A DNA stretch of 64,000 nt, taken from the NCBI GenBank assembly GCA_019843655.1, contig JACDQD010000011.1, positions 10,954,604 to 11,018,603 on the forward strand, written 5' to 3'. The stretch is from Lethocerus indicus. Lineage: Eukaryota > Arthropoda > Insecta > Hemiptera > Belostomatidae. Shown piece after piece: positions 40,891 to 52,356 of the stretch (position 1 is its first letter; each line of letters starts with the position of its first letter). Under the pieces are notes generated by a model, which was given only the letters and a program-made list of their open reading frames with translations, did no database searches and had not been told where the DNA came from. The position numbers and the translations under genes are program-made.

Positions 40891-42110
40891 AGCTTCGCCT
40901 CGGACTTCTTCTAAGGTGTGAAACCTCCTCCCCGCGTAATAACCGATTGTAGTTACAATTGCAGGGTTGTTTTTCACCTAATAACTTTATTGCCCCGAAT
41001 GTTACCGGCGTCCCCAGGAAGCGTCATCGTAGGCATCTGTTCTGTAGTTTCTCAGTTCCATTGTTCCACCCCTGATAATTATATAGACTGCCCCCCACCC
41101 ATCGGCACGAAGAAAGGGTCTTACCATTGTTACGAAAGACAGATATCGATAAAGAAAGAGGAGTGAGTGAGACGTGTATCATTTTCGCCCTGACACTTAT
41201 TAGAGGTCCCTTCCTGCCACATGCCCTCCCAGGGCCGGGAGCCCCGGGGCTACCGTGTATTTTACGTTAACAATTAAGACCCATTATGTTAGTGGGTTAG
41301 CGCGGTGCAGGTGTGATTGTCGCTAGGTCGGGTTTGAAAGCAATTTTGAAAAAAAATGGAAAAAATCTTATCTCGAACCTAATTCGGGGTCTTCGCCGAA
41401 ATATTTTCACTAGGGTAAATTTCGGTCCCTGATTTTTTTTGTCGGTGAACCGTGATGGTTAATTACGGATAATAATTTAATGGATATGTAATTACTCGCT
41501 GAGGGAACCGCTCTAGTTCCGAACATACTGAGGAGACTCATATGTGCGTCAGGTTCATTACGAACCCACATATTTACACTATACCCATCACGCTTTCGCC
41601 CGCGAGTTAAAAAATTTAATAATTAAGCCCAATGTCCGCTCAACGTACATATCGGCTGTTTGTTCTACGGCGCGATACACTGACAAAAACAGTGACATGA
41701 TTTCATATCTTATCACGCCACGAGTTAATTTCCTGGGCCGGTTCTGGGGAAGTCCTGGTGTGCGGTTGAACCTAACCGGTATTACCGTCGTCGAAGGTAC
41801 CGATGGTTGGTTGGGACAGAAGGGCTACCGGTCACGGGCATACGTCAGGGGAAGAGGTGACATTAGAGTTTTAAAACCATCTATGTCTTAACCTCTTAAT
41901 AAATTAATCAAAATTATTATTTCTATCAAACAATTTCAGTATAGTTCAAACGTACACAACTGAGAACACATATATTATCTCTGTAAGTTTTTAGATATAA
42001 ATTTTTTTAATGTCTTACTTGTAGCTATAGTTTATTCGCTAGTTATTTTGAGTCACGTTTGAGTTGTGCTTAAACCAATTTCGTTCTTGAGCATGAAAAC
42101 TGATATTGCA

Positions 42111-42133
42111 GGCCAGTGTTAATCGCACTGGCC
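42111..42133. repeat. GC-rich inverted repeat, 8-bp arms, 7-nt spacer
   Basis: GGCCAGTG (42111-42118) is the exact reverse complement of CACTGGCC (42126-42133), with TTAATCG between. The arms can pair as a hairpin or form a two-half-site operator. It begins a GC-rich patch. No specific binding protein is named. Confidence 0.6.
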
Positions 42134-45100
42134 GTATTAACTTAGATGGTTTCGAGTTCCCTCAAGGGTATTGGGTAGCACCGGGGCGTGTGAGCTATTT
42201 GTCATGCGACCTCTCATGTGACCGGGGCGGTGGGAGGGGGCCCTACGAGCGGAGGGGAGCTGACGGACAGGAGGGCATAAGTCACGGGCGTCCTATTGTC
42301 ATGGCAACCCCCCGGGTGATAATCCCCGCGTCAAACTGATTTATTGGCCAATTATCGTCCACTGTTTTTCCCTCGCCTCGGGACCGGGGGTCTCGACTTA
42401 TGAAATTATGTTGGAGCTGTAAAAGTGTCAGTCCTACAACCGTATAACGGGTGTCTTTTGACACACTTGAGTAATCTCGGCGTATTTAACCTAAAGATAG
42501 CCCTTCGTGTTATTTTATGTTATACTGTCTCCCGTAACGAGGGTTTTCTCTACCATGGGTTCCTCCTATAGATAACTGGATGCGACATTGAAGCGGGACG
42601 AACACGAACATATACAGGTTCGAAGAAGGAAACTACCACATCCGAATATACGTTGAGTGTGTTTTGAAACGGATTATTACTTAGCACTAAAAAGGCATAC
42701 ATGAAAAACAGTTTGGCAGTTTGGTTGTATCATAGTTGTATGCACCTGAAATTTAAAAACGGACAGTGATCCCTGTGGTATTTGTCCCCAACGAACAGAC
42801 ATGGGTACCTGCGCTGACCTGTCAATGACGGATTCACGGGTCGGATACCTGAATATGTGAAAAGCCTTTTGGTTGCATTGTTACAGGAATATCCCGCCCT
42901 TGAGGACTAAGCTACTTATGCGTGCTCCGACGTCTTTCCTTGAAAATTCTTTAGTCGGCAGAGCTACCGAGTTGTGCCCAGAATCATTATTACCTTCTTT
43001 GCTTCGCTTTCTGTCATTTTACTTTGTCATGTAAACCGATTCCTGCTCGAGCAACTTATGAATTTTGGGAACATTTGTATGTTAAAATAAAATCAACAAT
43101 ACGCAATTAAGGATAATATACTCACTAACTAATTACAAAATGAGCGAATAGTTCTAGTTTCTGATTAATTCTATAAGTGCGATAATTAGATAAATCATTC
43201 TGGCAAATTCAGCGCTCATTAATTAATTAGCATACATTATCTTTGATTGAATATTGTGCATCCGGTGTATTTAACAACGAAAATGAAATTATCCCAGTAA
43301 ACGAAAGATAAGTGGGAATTCGTTTTGCCATTGGCTCGAATCGGCTGTGATAAATTCAATGAAATATCGCTCCTCGTATTTTATGCTAAGCGTTTAGAAG
43401 CGGTATTGTAAGTCATTTAGCAACATTTGACATGCCTCGCATTCGTGTGGGTTGTAGGTTGCTCGTTCCTCCAGCCGGAGCGTTCGGGAGATAGAACAGC
43501 CGGTTAAACTACTTTTATCTGCGCTGTATTCAACCAGTGTTCAGGAGTGCAAATAAATAATGTAGGGTCTGCAGTTTTGGTTAGGGAAATGGTGTACGGA
43601 TCACGATCACGTTTTCATTGTTTCCAAGTTTGTAATTGTGAATTGTGCAGGCCTCTTGTCCATTCACGTATGAATAACGAGGTGGGAGTATATCATTCTG
43701 AATGGAATGCCGTTCGTTTTTTCTTATTGTGAAATCATATATAGTATAGAATTAGAAAGCTCCCGCAGCTTAATGCAGAATAAGTAATTATACTTACCTT
43801 AGTTCTTTCTCAGATGTAGGCCGCTTTAAAATGGTAAATCACATTTTCGTTCTTGTCTAAATTCTTCTAGTAAATCAGTCTAATTTGCATTGTTTAGTAC
43901 AGTCAAGTATTTTTACAAAAAATTTTAGAAAAACTTAAATGAACATGATTTTGTCCGGCTGTGGTGTATCCTTATCATATTCCGTGTGATCTAGTGAGAT
44001 AACGTGAGCAAACATTGCTGTCATGGCCTGTAATGAACGAACGATCACAACTTTTAGATTTCGTATTACGTTTTTGAATACACCTAATGTTTTATGATTC
44101 GAAAATAGGCTAGTGTCCTACACGTTTACCTCAATCCGGGTTAGAACGGTACTTGAAAATGGAGGTTTTGTGTGGTACGCACCTCATTCATCAAATTTCA
44201 ATATATCCCATAGCGGAAATAATTTTTTTTTAAATACCCGAACAAAATTGGATATATTAAAAAGGCGAATGTTTTATACTGTTATTCACAGTAATGTTAT
44301 ATACGTGTAGTGTGTTTCGTTGTCATAAGCCAATTTGACCTCAGATGGGGCAACTTCCGTGGCCGCCCCGTATATAGCAGAAACGCTGCTGGCCGGCCAC
44401 CGCCCGTAGACTGTCGGCCTAAGTTATTCTCGAATCGGTTTCGCAAGTAGCCTGCAAATAATTCTCGATACAATCTGGGCGGACTTGCATTAATCGTGTG
44501 TCGCAACGGATTATAACGATAATCTCTCTTCCTTGTACATTAGGCTCAGTTCAGGGTCGGAGGGCCCCCCCTCCCCCACCGCCTTGTAGATCGCTACCCA
44601 CGATTTCTTTGACGCGCGCACACGCGTACATCGAGGGTTGCATATTTTCGCGCTGTCATTTCTATACTTAGTCCGGCAGTGTGCAATCTGTTTCAACTTG
44701 CGTTTTCTCTCCGCTTGGCGATTTTTTCTATCATTTTTATTTTGCGGAACTGGGTTTTCCCATTCGGTCGGGACACGGCATATCTTGAGCGCACTTCGCT
44801 TGTAGTTAGTTCAGGAGGTGTTGAGGGGGGAGGTTGAAGTTGATGAATCCTTTTGCGGTTAGTATTCTATTTCTGAAACTGTATGGGAATTTTTATTTGT
44901 ATCTAATGAAAGAATTTTACAGTTAATGAGTGTATAACCTTTTACCGCCCTTTTACACCCAAACCTTTTGAACGCAATATTTTCTCCAGTACCTCTCGTT
45001 CACAGGGTCGCTTGCTCTTCTGCCGGTTATATCTGCAAAGGTTGAATAATAATTAACTTACAATATGTATAAAGTATTTTCTTATTGTAATATATAGCTA

Positions 45101-45359
45101 ACTTGAAAAACAAATTCGATGATAACCTATTCGTTCTATTTGCGTATGAGAAATTCCTTAGGAATGAGTTCCTACCTCAAAAACTCTGTTATGGTCCTCG
45201 GTCGTGACGGACATAAGTTTCTTCGTGTCAGGGACACTGGGTTAACAGGTCTAGTCACGCTAATGAATCAACATTTGTCCGGATGTTAATAACCGCCGCT
45301 GAGACATAGGCTCGTGTCCAGCACATTTATTCTATATGGGCTAGCGACCCGCCGGGGGA

Positions 45360-45370
45360 CCCCCCCCCCC
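45360..45370 (+). repeat. Mononucleotide C11 run
   Basis: C residues at 45360-45370, just after a GGGGGA. Length-unstable simple sequence. Confidence 0.85.
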
Positions 45371-46889
45371 TCCTCAGACGTGTGAGTCATTAGTAGCGCG
45401 AGTACGACAGTGGTAACTGATTCGGCAGTACTCATCGTCCATTCATTACACCTTTGTCTGACGATTAAACCTGCATTTCTTCAACGCCTTAGTCATGTCC
45501 CCGACCATTCAGGTTGTTCAAATTCGTGTCTTGATCACTAAAGCAGAATATACAATATATAGGTTGTATAGGTTTATATTAATTTTCAGCTTCTCGCTAG
45601 AAATGAGTTGAGTGGCAACTATAATTGGATGTACCAGGAGGAAATAGATAATTGAAATGTAGAAAATGTGTTTGAAAAGGGGGGATATTACGTTTTCCAA
45701 AATTGTGTTGACTGAAATTATCGGAAATTAATGTATTGAAAGAACATAAAAGCAGTAATTCAATGAAGGTTTCTATTTCTGTCTCAATTTGCCCATTTTC
45801 TAATCTGATAATGCATTCCTGAATATATTCATACAAAAATTAACGGTGGAGTGGGGGGAGGGTCCTATGACGAATAGCCGAGTAGATAAAACTCCTCCGC
45901 TAAAAAAAAACTTTTCCTCCGCTAGTCGGTTATTAGTCGGCGGCCGATCTGTGAGGAGCACAGCGGAAACGGAGGCAGCCGGGATAAAGCCGCCGCCCCC
46001 GGGATAACTAATGAACTGACGAGATGAAAAACCAGATAAAACTACCAGAAGCTCGGAAATCTCCACTACTGTCTTCGCAATTTATAAATAACGCTCCCGC
46101 CCCGGCAAAGTGGATAAAACATTGGTAACTTTCGAATTACAGTGTTTAGTGTTGCAATTTGTATCTGGCGATCGATACGAAAATTATGTCTGCTCTAATT
46201 TATTTGTTGGTTCCAGTAACTTGTTTCGAGGCAGTTAATTTATTGAAAGGATTTTTAACGATAAGAGTTAAATAAAGAGGTAAATTTTATTTCTATTAAA
46301 TTGAAAATAAAACATTTACATTTTCGGTATAACTGACCTTATCAACTTACATAGAAAGCCATGACGTAGCCATTTTTTGTCTGTATTTTGTTTTATCGTT
46401 ACATTGTCGCCATGAAGATAGAGAATACTTTGAACCTCAAAACACACGATGTTAATTTAAGTGCAAATATAGATGAAGTGAGCCACATGTAGCAGTTAAA
46501 TTGTAAATCCACTTTTTACGAAAAATATTCATTTTATTCCCCTGTTTAGATTTTAAAGATTACAGATTACATTATTGACATTTAAAATTGAGTGTAATTT
46601 TCTTTTTGGCGCTTTCCTCCATCAAACACTCAGTTATTATCACAGTCAATTAGTATGACCAGCGAATTCCGTTTTGTTTTCGTTAATCTGTATGTTAATC
46701 GCGCTTGTTTTTTCGAAATTTTTTATGTGCTTAAAAATCTGGTTCGTTAGCGGAAATTTATTTGGGGCGGAGCTTCGACAATTTTTTTATTCCTCGCTCT
46801 TTAAATTTACATGAGATCTCTGTATGTTCTTTTTTTCACGGTTAATTGCGCTCTCGTATACTTCGGCGGGAGAATGGGCGGTAATGAAT

Positions 46890-46939
46890 CAATCAGGAGC
46901 CTTCGAGGCGGCCGACAGGATTTTCGATGATTAATGGCG
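46890..46939 (+). repeat. Dispersed 50-bp element, copy 1 (Hox/Exd-like core)
   Basis: This copy aligns with 47519-47567 over 49 columns with six mismatches and one gap. The last 22 bp (46918-46939) are identical. Five of the six mismatches are transitions, as expected of a diverged duplication rather than chance. The identical part contains CGATGATTAATGGCG. TGATTAATGG fits the Exd/Pbx-Hox composite consensus (TGATNNATNN). No open frame or transposon end explains the conservation. It may be a duplicated enhancer module or a fragment of an unknown repeat family. Confidence 0.6.
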
Positions 46940-47518
46940 TCGCTATGGGGATTTAAAAATATTTCTACTAAGTTCTGCCGAAGTATTGTGCTCGGGGGAG
47001 TCGATAACTGATTTTCTTTTGAAGTTTGTCTACGTATTTAGGTTTTATCCACAAATGATGAATCGAATATCTAATTGCGATGTTTTGTTTCATTCTCCAT
47101 AAAATGATTTTGCGGCTAAATAATCATAAGCATTCTATTAATTGCCAGAAAAACACAGTTATGGAGTATCGTTGAGAAATATTTAAAAACCAACCATTTT
47201 AATTTATTTAGCGATGACAGATGACGAATTGCTCTTATTTTACAAAAAATGAATATCCTAACCATCCAGATAAGCCAGCTTCAGTTCCTGTATATAACAC
47301 AAGTCTTAATTTTTACTTTGTCTATTTGACAGCAGAATGTTTTATGCCTGAAAATAGGTTTCATACGTCCCTTCCTTAGGGGATAGATTTATGTTTTCCT
47401 GATTTTATTCTTTTGCCTATATTTAAAAAAAGATTCCGTATAAGTTGCGAGTTCAGCGTGGAATACCGGTATGGTGCATGGTAAAATACCTTATAGCCTT
47501 TAGTGTTGCCGTTTTAGT
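46940..47518. other. AT-rich spacer between the two element copies
   Basis: About 580 bp of AT-rich DNA with no open frame of note. No further similarity between the surroundings of the two copies was seen, so the duplicated part is short and not a segmental copy. Confidence 0.5.
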
Positions 47519-47567
47519 CAATCGGAACTTCCGAGACGGCCGAAGGGATTTTCGATGATTAATGGCG
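47519..47567 (+). repeat. Dispersed 50-bp element, copy 2 (Hox/Exd-like core)
   Basis: Second copy, 627-629 bp downstream of the first and in the same orientation. The 22-bp identical core is 47546-47567. Upstream of it the shared words are CAATC, CGAG and CGGCCGA. Similarity ends abruptly after TGGCG in both copies. A GC-rich block begins directly after this copy. Confidence 0.6.
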
Positions 47568-48658
47568 CCCGGCACGGCAATTTCTTATTTTTTTCTTGTA
47601 CCCCTTTCCGATGGACGTGATTGCCCGGGGGACTGCGGGAGACTGTTTACGGTTTGAGTATCTGTTTGACTTGAACCGGTGCTATTGTCAGAAACCTTAC
47701 GGATCGACGATCGCAGTCCGATATTCTCCCCACGAAACCATAAGTTTGATCCGACATCGCCTCGTTTTAATTTGCCTCCGATATATAACAATAAATTTCA
47801 GATAATAAATCCCACCGATAAATCATCCAAGGTTCAAATTTTGATGGTAGTTCAAAAGCCCGCAAGCCATGAAACAGGTGTCTTAGGTACTGTTAAAGCC
47901 ATCAGAGGTCTATGCATCAGGGACAAATAAGTTAAGTGCTTTCCTATTTTTCTTTCGGGGCGCTAGGATTGAGTGAGGCTTCAGAGAGGCTCGACATTCC
48001 AGGGCCGGCCGGAAGTCATCGGGTTCAGAGAGCCCGAGATTCTTGTACAGGTAATTCACCGAAGCCGAGTCGCTCTTTATCCGCCTTTGGTTGGGGCCGT
48101 GATTGCCCCCTTCAGGTAAAACAGTGTTTGCGGAGGAGCAAGACTGTTTGAGTTTGGCCGGGGAGGGTGCGCGGCGGTGCGGGCTGTTGACAGAGTCCTG
48201 ATTGTGGGCCCGTACCCACCCACCCGATAACGGACTACAGACACCTGCTTGCCGCAAAAAACATTTCCCTTTTCCCACATGGCTTCCTCCGTGAACACTG
48301 CCGGCCTTGATTCCGGTAATATTTCCTTCTCCATTTCAGATTTACACTTTATAACAAATGGATGTCAAATGACTCATAAACGGGACATAATTTTTTGTAG
48401 CCTTGACTGTAGGAAATTACTGATAATCACATTGGATTACATTGTTGTTAGGTATTTTTTATACATTGTAATTTAGTTTAATTAGTTAGGAACACTTGTT
48501 TGGTGATCTGTTTGGAATACCGTAGTTTCAGATAGCTTAAGTAACTCTTGTGTCAGTAGGGTGGTGAGTCACTCGGGCGTATTAGTTACCTGTGTTGCAT
48601 CCTCTCTACACTGTCACTGCTATTTTACTCTAGAATTTGTCTTTTTATCGTGATATAC

Positions 48659-48662
<4 letters not shown>
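47568..48662. other. GC-rich block with overlapping open frames, then AT-rich DNA
   Basis: Between about 47580 and 48320 the GC content is high and open frames up to 122 codons occur on both strands in overlapping registers, the pattern of a GC-rich non-coding patch. No translation is recognisable. A CCCCCTTCAG|GTAAAA junction at 48115/48116 is a weak ratchet-like match. The remainder to 48662 is AT-rich without features. Confidence 0.45.

Positions 48663-48709
<47 letters not shown>
48663..48709. repeat. (AT)23 microsatellite
   Basis: Forty-seven nucleotides of perfect alternating AT. Self-complementary, so capable of cruciform formation. A similar 57-nt array lies at 55996. A minus- or plus-strand frame of alternating Tyr and Ile codons here is an artefact of the repeat. 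Confidence 0.95.
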
Positions 48710-48711
<2 letters not shown>

Positions 48712-49498
48712 ATTATTGAGGGAATTAACGCGCTTTCGAGACACTTTTACCGTTATCAGTTAATGAATAGGCAAACACGTGCAAATACTAGGCGTGCCCG
48801 TTTCGATGAGGTTGCGGAAACTAATGTTTGATCTATTCATGTCAGATAAGGTAGAGGTTACCTAATACCTCTTTTCCCCTTTACTTTAATTAGTATCGCA
48901 TTTGCCTTAATGTAGGCCCAGTTCCTGTTCAATTTACTATTAATTAAAACCTAATACAATTTTCTAAAAGTAGTATTGTGACTACATTGGAGTTTCCAGT
49001 TTCTATTTTAGGCATAGATTAATGGTTAAAGCAACACTGATTTGCAGTTCAATTACAAATTTGATGCAATAAATTTATAACAAACATATCGATTAAAAAA
49101 AACCCGACAGGTTCGCAGGTTCAATAGACTAGTTCGATAAAACTGACTAAAATAATATACCGGTGTCATTAAACATGACTTACTATTTAATAAATTGTTT
49201 GAGGTATGCAAGTGAGCGCATATATATGGTAGTAATTTGTTTTACAGTACCTTACTTCTACGCTTCCGGCGTTCTTTACTCCTGCGAAATATTTAATATA
49301 AAAAAATTCGTATAATTTAATTAAAGTCCCCTCGCCACGTTACAAAAAAATATTTGTTTCGCTTATTAATTCGGTAACAGGTCGGGTAAAATCAGCTGGG
49401 AAGGTTACGTCTAAAAAAAGGCAATTTATATGCGCGGCTGCTTCGTTAAGAGTCTCGTCTCAAGTAATTATAAAACCTTTTCCCGCGGTCTTTATCAG

Positions 49499-49507
49499 TT
49501 CGAGGAG
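49499..49507 (+). other. Possible 9-nt microexon
   Basis: A pyrimidine-rich tract (CCTTTTCCCGCGGTCTTTATCAG, split here as CCTTTTCCC, then GCGG, then TCTTTATCAG) ends in an acceptor at 49497-49498. Nine bases later a perfect donor GTAAGT starts at 49508, giving a 9-nt exon TTCGAGGAG. Nine-nucleotide microexons exist in animals and keep the reading frame. There is no flanking exon in view and no good CTAAT branch motif, so this is a low-confidence pattern match. Confidence 0.15.
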
Positions 49508-49750
49508 GTAAGTCCCGACTTTATCGATGGAGGCAATTTTTTTTTCATAGATCTCAATAAATAATTGAGCCGCGCACCAGTTTCAGATAAGAGAGGACAA
49601 AAAGGAGTTGGGTCGACACCGCAGTCGATTCCGCGCGGGGGTTACTTTCCATGCATGAAATTCAGTTACGAGTTGTTAAATTATTAATAAGCGGTGGGAT
49701 CGTTAAGAAAGAACTCCAGGTGTTGAAGTGATAGATCATTTTATGGTTAA

Positions 49751-49798
49751 GGGGGGGGGGGGGACTAGTCGGGCGGGTCGGGCGCGCGCGTGGGCGCC
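49751..49798 (+). other. G13 run, G-quadruplex motif and GC alternation
   Basis: Thirteen G residues (49751-49763) are followed by three further G3 runs at 49771, 49775 and 49780, with loops of 7, 1 and 2 nt, a canonical quadruplex. It continues directly into GCGCGCGCGTGGGCGCC-type alternation (49781-49798), which favours Z-DNA. It is the densest non-B-DNA candidate in the window. Confidence 0.7.
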
Positions 49799-50542
49799 AC
49801 CGTAACGCGTTTGGTCAGATTGCTGAATTTCTAGTCGGTTAAAATACAGCACGCGGCCTTCCACCGATGCTTCTAGTCCTTATATCTTGTTTCATAAGCC
49901 GCTATGTGAAACGGCTGCAATGTAGTCATGACCATAGTGTCAGTCACGTTGAATTTATTGATGAGTAAAACAGTTCTTTTAATTCTTCTTTTCGCTATCC
50001 CTTTGTAAGTTGTTATTTTTATCAGATATACAAGGCAGAAACTGCAACATCTATGCATTTTGACCGGGGTATACACCTATACTAGGTGTCTTATTGCCAC
50101 AGAATTCGGGTTGGGGCCTCATAGTGGTCTAGAGAAGGTCAAGATCTACGAACGTGAGAAAAATTAAAAACTATATTAGTGTTCAAACACTTATGTTTAC
50201 TGTTTCGATAGCAGATTTACCCACCGAATTCAAATGCATTCAGCCCTTACAGTTAGTAACTTATTAGAGTTGGCCACTAAAGCTGAAGAATTGTACTTCA
50301 CCGATACGCGTTATACGCATAAATATTCTGTACGTTTCGAATGGCCTTATTCGTTTGGGTTTTACCCCGCAATGTAATCTTTCCCGAAGTGATCTGCCCC
50401 GCGTGTAGATATCCCCGGTGGTTCCTGTGTGATGTCTGGCAACACACGGGTTATGCCTGGTCAAGGCGCTCTATCTACATCTCTTTCTCCCTCCAGCTTA
50501 CACACTCGCGTATACACTCTCATTCTCTATCTTCTTCCTCCT

Positions 50543-50561
50543 CCCCCCCTCCCTCCCTCCC
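50543..50561 (-). other. Canonical G-quadruplex motif with 1-nt loops, minus strand
   Basis: C runs at 50543-50549, 50551-50553, 50555-50557 and 50559-50561 give four minus-strand G runs separated by single A residues. Loops of 1-1-1 are the most stable quadruplex class in vitro. It sits in a pyrimidine-rich tract from about 50480 to 50570, about 760 bp from the plus-strand motif at 49751. Confidence 0.7.
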
Positions 50562-51995
50562 TCTCTCATTCTCGGCCGGTTCATTTCAATAATTTATAGC
50601 ACGCGCCTACTCGGTCCCGATCGGCGGTCGCCGATATAGGCCGCATTGTTTGTACCAGTGCGCGGGCCCTGAGGAACATCTCCGTCCGATCTCGTGCGTA
50701 CAGGTTGCCCTTCATCATCGCCCCGGTACAGGTCCGCCGGGGGTCTACCATTTTCAAGAATGACTCAGCACTTGTACCCCGGGCCTTATCATTTTGCCTG
50801 GTCTTCCCCATTGCCTAATTCACGGCAAGCCGTGATTTATACGAACAATATATTCTAATTTAATATGCCCGTTAGAAGGTCCAGCGAATAGGTATTGATT
50901 AATATTTATCGCATATGGTAATAATCAGTGTGTTGTGTTAATGCTTTTTAAATTATTAGGTGCAAATATTAATTGGTTAGGTTTTTTTTTACTATTTTAT
51001 TCAGACCACAGATGAAATAACTTCAATTAACATGGGCTTGGAATTATTTTGACTTAACTCTACTGATTTCATGGGTTAAATTAATGCTGAGAGATGTACA
51101 GTAGTTATTTTTTCGATCGTAGAAGCTACTTTTGTTGACCATCGGGTCGCTCCGAACCCGTTTTGCTTCCTTCTTTCTCGCCACCCGTGCGATTCGTTAA
51201 AAAAGTAAAACCAGTTCGCCTTCTAACCCGAGCGATTATAAACTGTTTCGTTAATAGAGGGCAATTGAGAAACTTCTATGACCCGATAACAATCTTGATT
51301 CAATTAAGTTTGCGCCGGAGCTCTTTTGTAAGAGCCGAGGATAAATATCGGTTCGCGCGTCTCGATTACTCCGAGTATTCGCGCGGAGTTCATAAACTTT
51401 TTGTAACAAGTCCTCTTCTTTATTTTGCTTATTTTATAACCGTAAAACTGAAGATAAAAAACTCTGGAACATTTCTAAGTGCTGTTTTGTATGACTTGAA
51501 TGTGTATATCGCGCATGCTCCCGTGCGTTCCTGTATGTAGTAGATTAAGGTTCTTTATCGCATCTTTATTTTCTTAGGAAATAAACAACATTCTCGAGTA
51601 CGTGTGTAAACATAATTAGTATGTGAAATTAATTTTGAATGTCAATCTAAACTGTGAGTCCTAATAAATACGCAGGCTTAAGTTCTTACGTAAGTGCCCA
51701 AACACGTTCTTGTGTGCAGTCTTGTGGACGGTTATCTAATCAACTATGAAGTATGTAACAAATATTTGAGGAAATGTCAAAGGATTTGATAGGAAACTGA
51801 ATCGACCAAATTGCTCTTAGCGGGATCGTTAGCGATGGCCGAGACGCTAAAAGTTAAGAAGGGCCGGGGCTTAATAATAACGAGCCGGCGCTCTATCTCC
51901 TCGCACCGCTCTTAAATCGAGGCCGGCCCGCCGATCGCCGTCCGTCCGTAATGAGAGGACATAGGAGGGGAGATATGATCCGTGGATCAATTACA

Positions 51996-52034
51996 GGGGA
52001 GAGAGGGAGTGAGAGAGAAGAGAGAGAAGGAAGG
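51996..52034 (-). repeat. GA-rich purine tract (GAGA-type sites)
   Basis: Thirty-nine nearly uninterrupted purines with repeated GAGAG on the plus strand. A pyrimidine tract at 52078-52096 is close to its reverse complement, so the two could pair imperfectly. It is one member of a simple-sequence cluster that continues to 52417. Confidence 0.8.
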
Positions 52035-52119
52035 TCGTGCCTGTAAAACCAACAAAGCGAAAACCAAACAGTGATTACTCTCTCTTTCTCTCTCCCGGGC
52101 GCCCAAAACGTGATACCCA

Positions 52120-52130
52120 CCCCCCCCCCC
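52120..52130 (+). repeat. Mononucleotide C11 run
   Basis: C residues at 52120-52130, between the GA-rich tract and the (CT)30 array. Confidence 0.85.
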
Positions 52131-52354
52131 GCCACTCTAGGGGCACAAATTGCCTCTATGATACACTTCAATTACTGTCCATGGGAACATGCCGCATGCC
52201 ATATGCCTCCTCTTTCTCACATCTCGGCTCCTCGTTAGCGTCCCGGACTATAGATTTCTCTCTGTCCGTCTTATACGTGATCGCAACCCGGGCTCATGTC
52301 TTATTACGGGCCGAAACTGCCGCCCTCCCCGGGTTATTAGTAGCTCGCACACCC

Positions 52355-52356
<2 letters not shown>

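Larger units (their letters stand above)
37610..46889. other. Non-coding stretch, no gene seen
   Basis: AT-rich DNA with GC-rich patches near 37780-38300, 39540-39900, 40900-41280, 42110-42400, 44340-44620 and 45840-46130. The longest open frame is 115 codons (41544-41891) and is unrecognisable. Structured items are a minus-strand CAG|GTAAGT junction at 40864/40865, a GC-rich inverted repeat at 42111, a C11 run at 45360 and a 12-bp palindrome (AGCCCCGGGGCT) at 41240-41251. No RNA gene or transposon is supported. Confidence 0.55.
48710..51995. other. Non-coding stretch with quadruplex motifs
   Basis: AT-rich to 49380, then GC-rich patches at 49380-49880 and 50330-50800, then AT-rich again to about 51830. 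G-quadruplex motifs at 49751 and 50543 are listed separately. The best open frame is 125 codons (51163-51540), unrecognisable. Nothing else is supported. Confidence 0.55.

Noticed and set aside
43792..43800. Minus-strand AAG|GTAAGTAT donor-like site
   Set aside because: A good donor consensus alone, with no acceptor or coding exon beside it. Such sites are common by chance.
46558..46571. GATTACA repeated twice
   Set aside because: A two-copy 7-mer is within chance for this amount of sequence.
47910..48278. 122-codon minus-strand frame in a GC-rich block
   Set aside because: Overlaps plus-strand frames of similar quality and has no domain or splice context.
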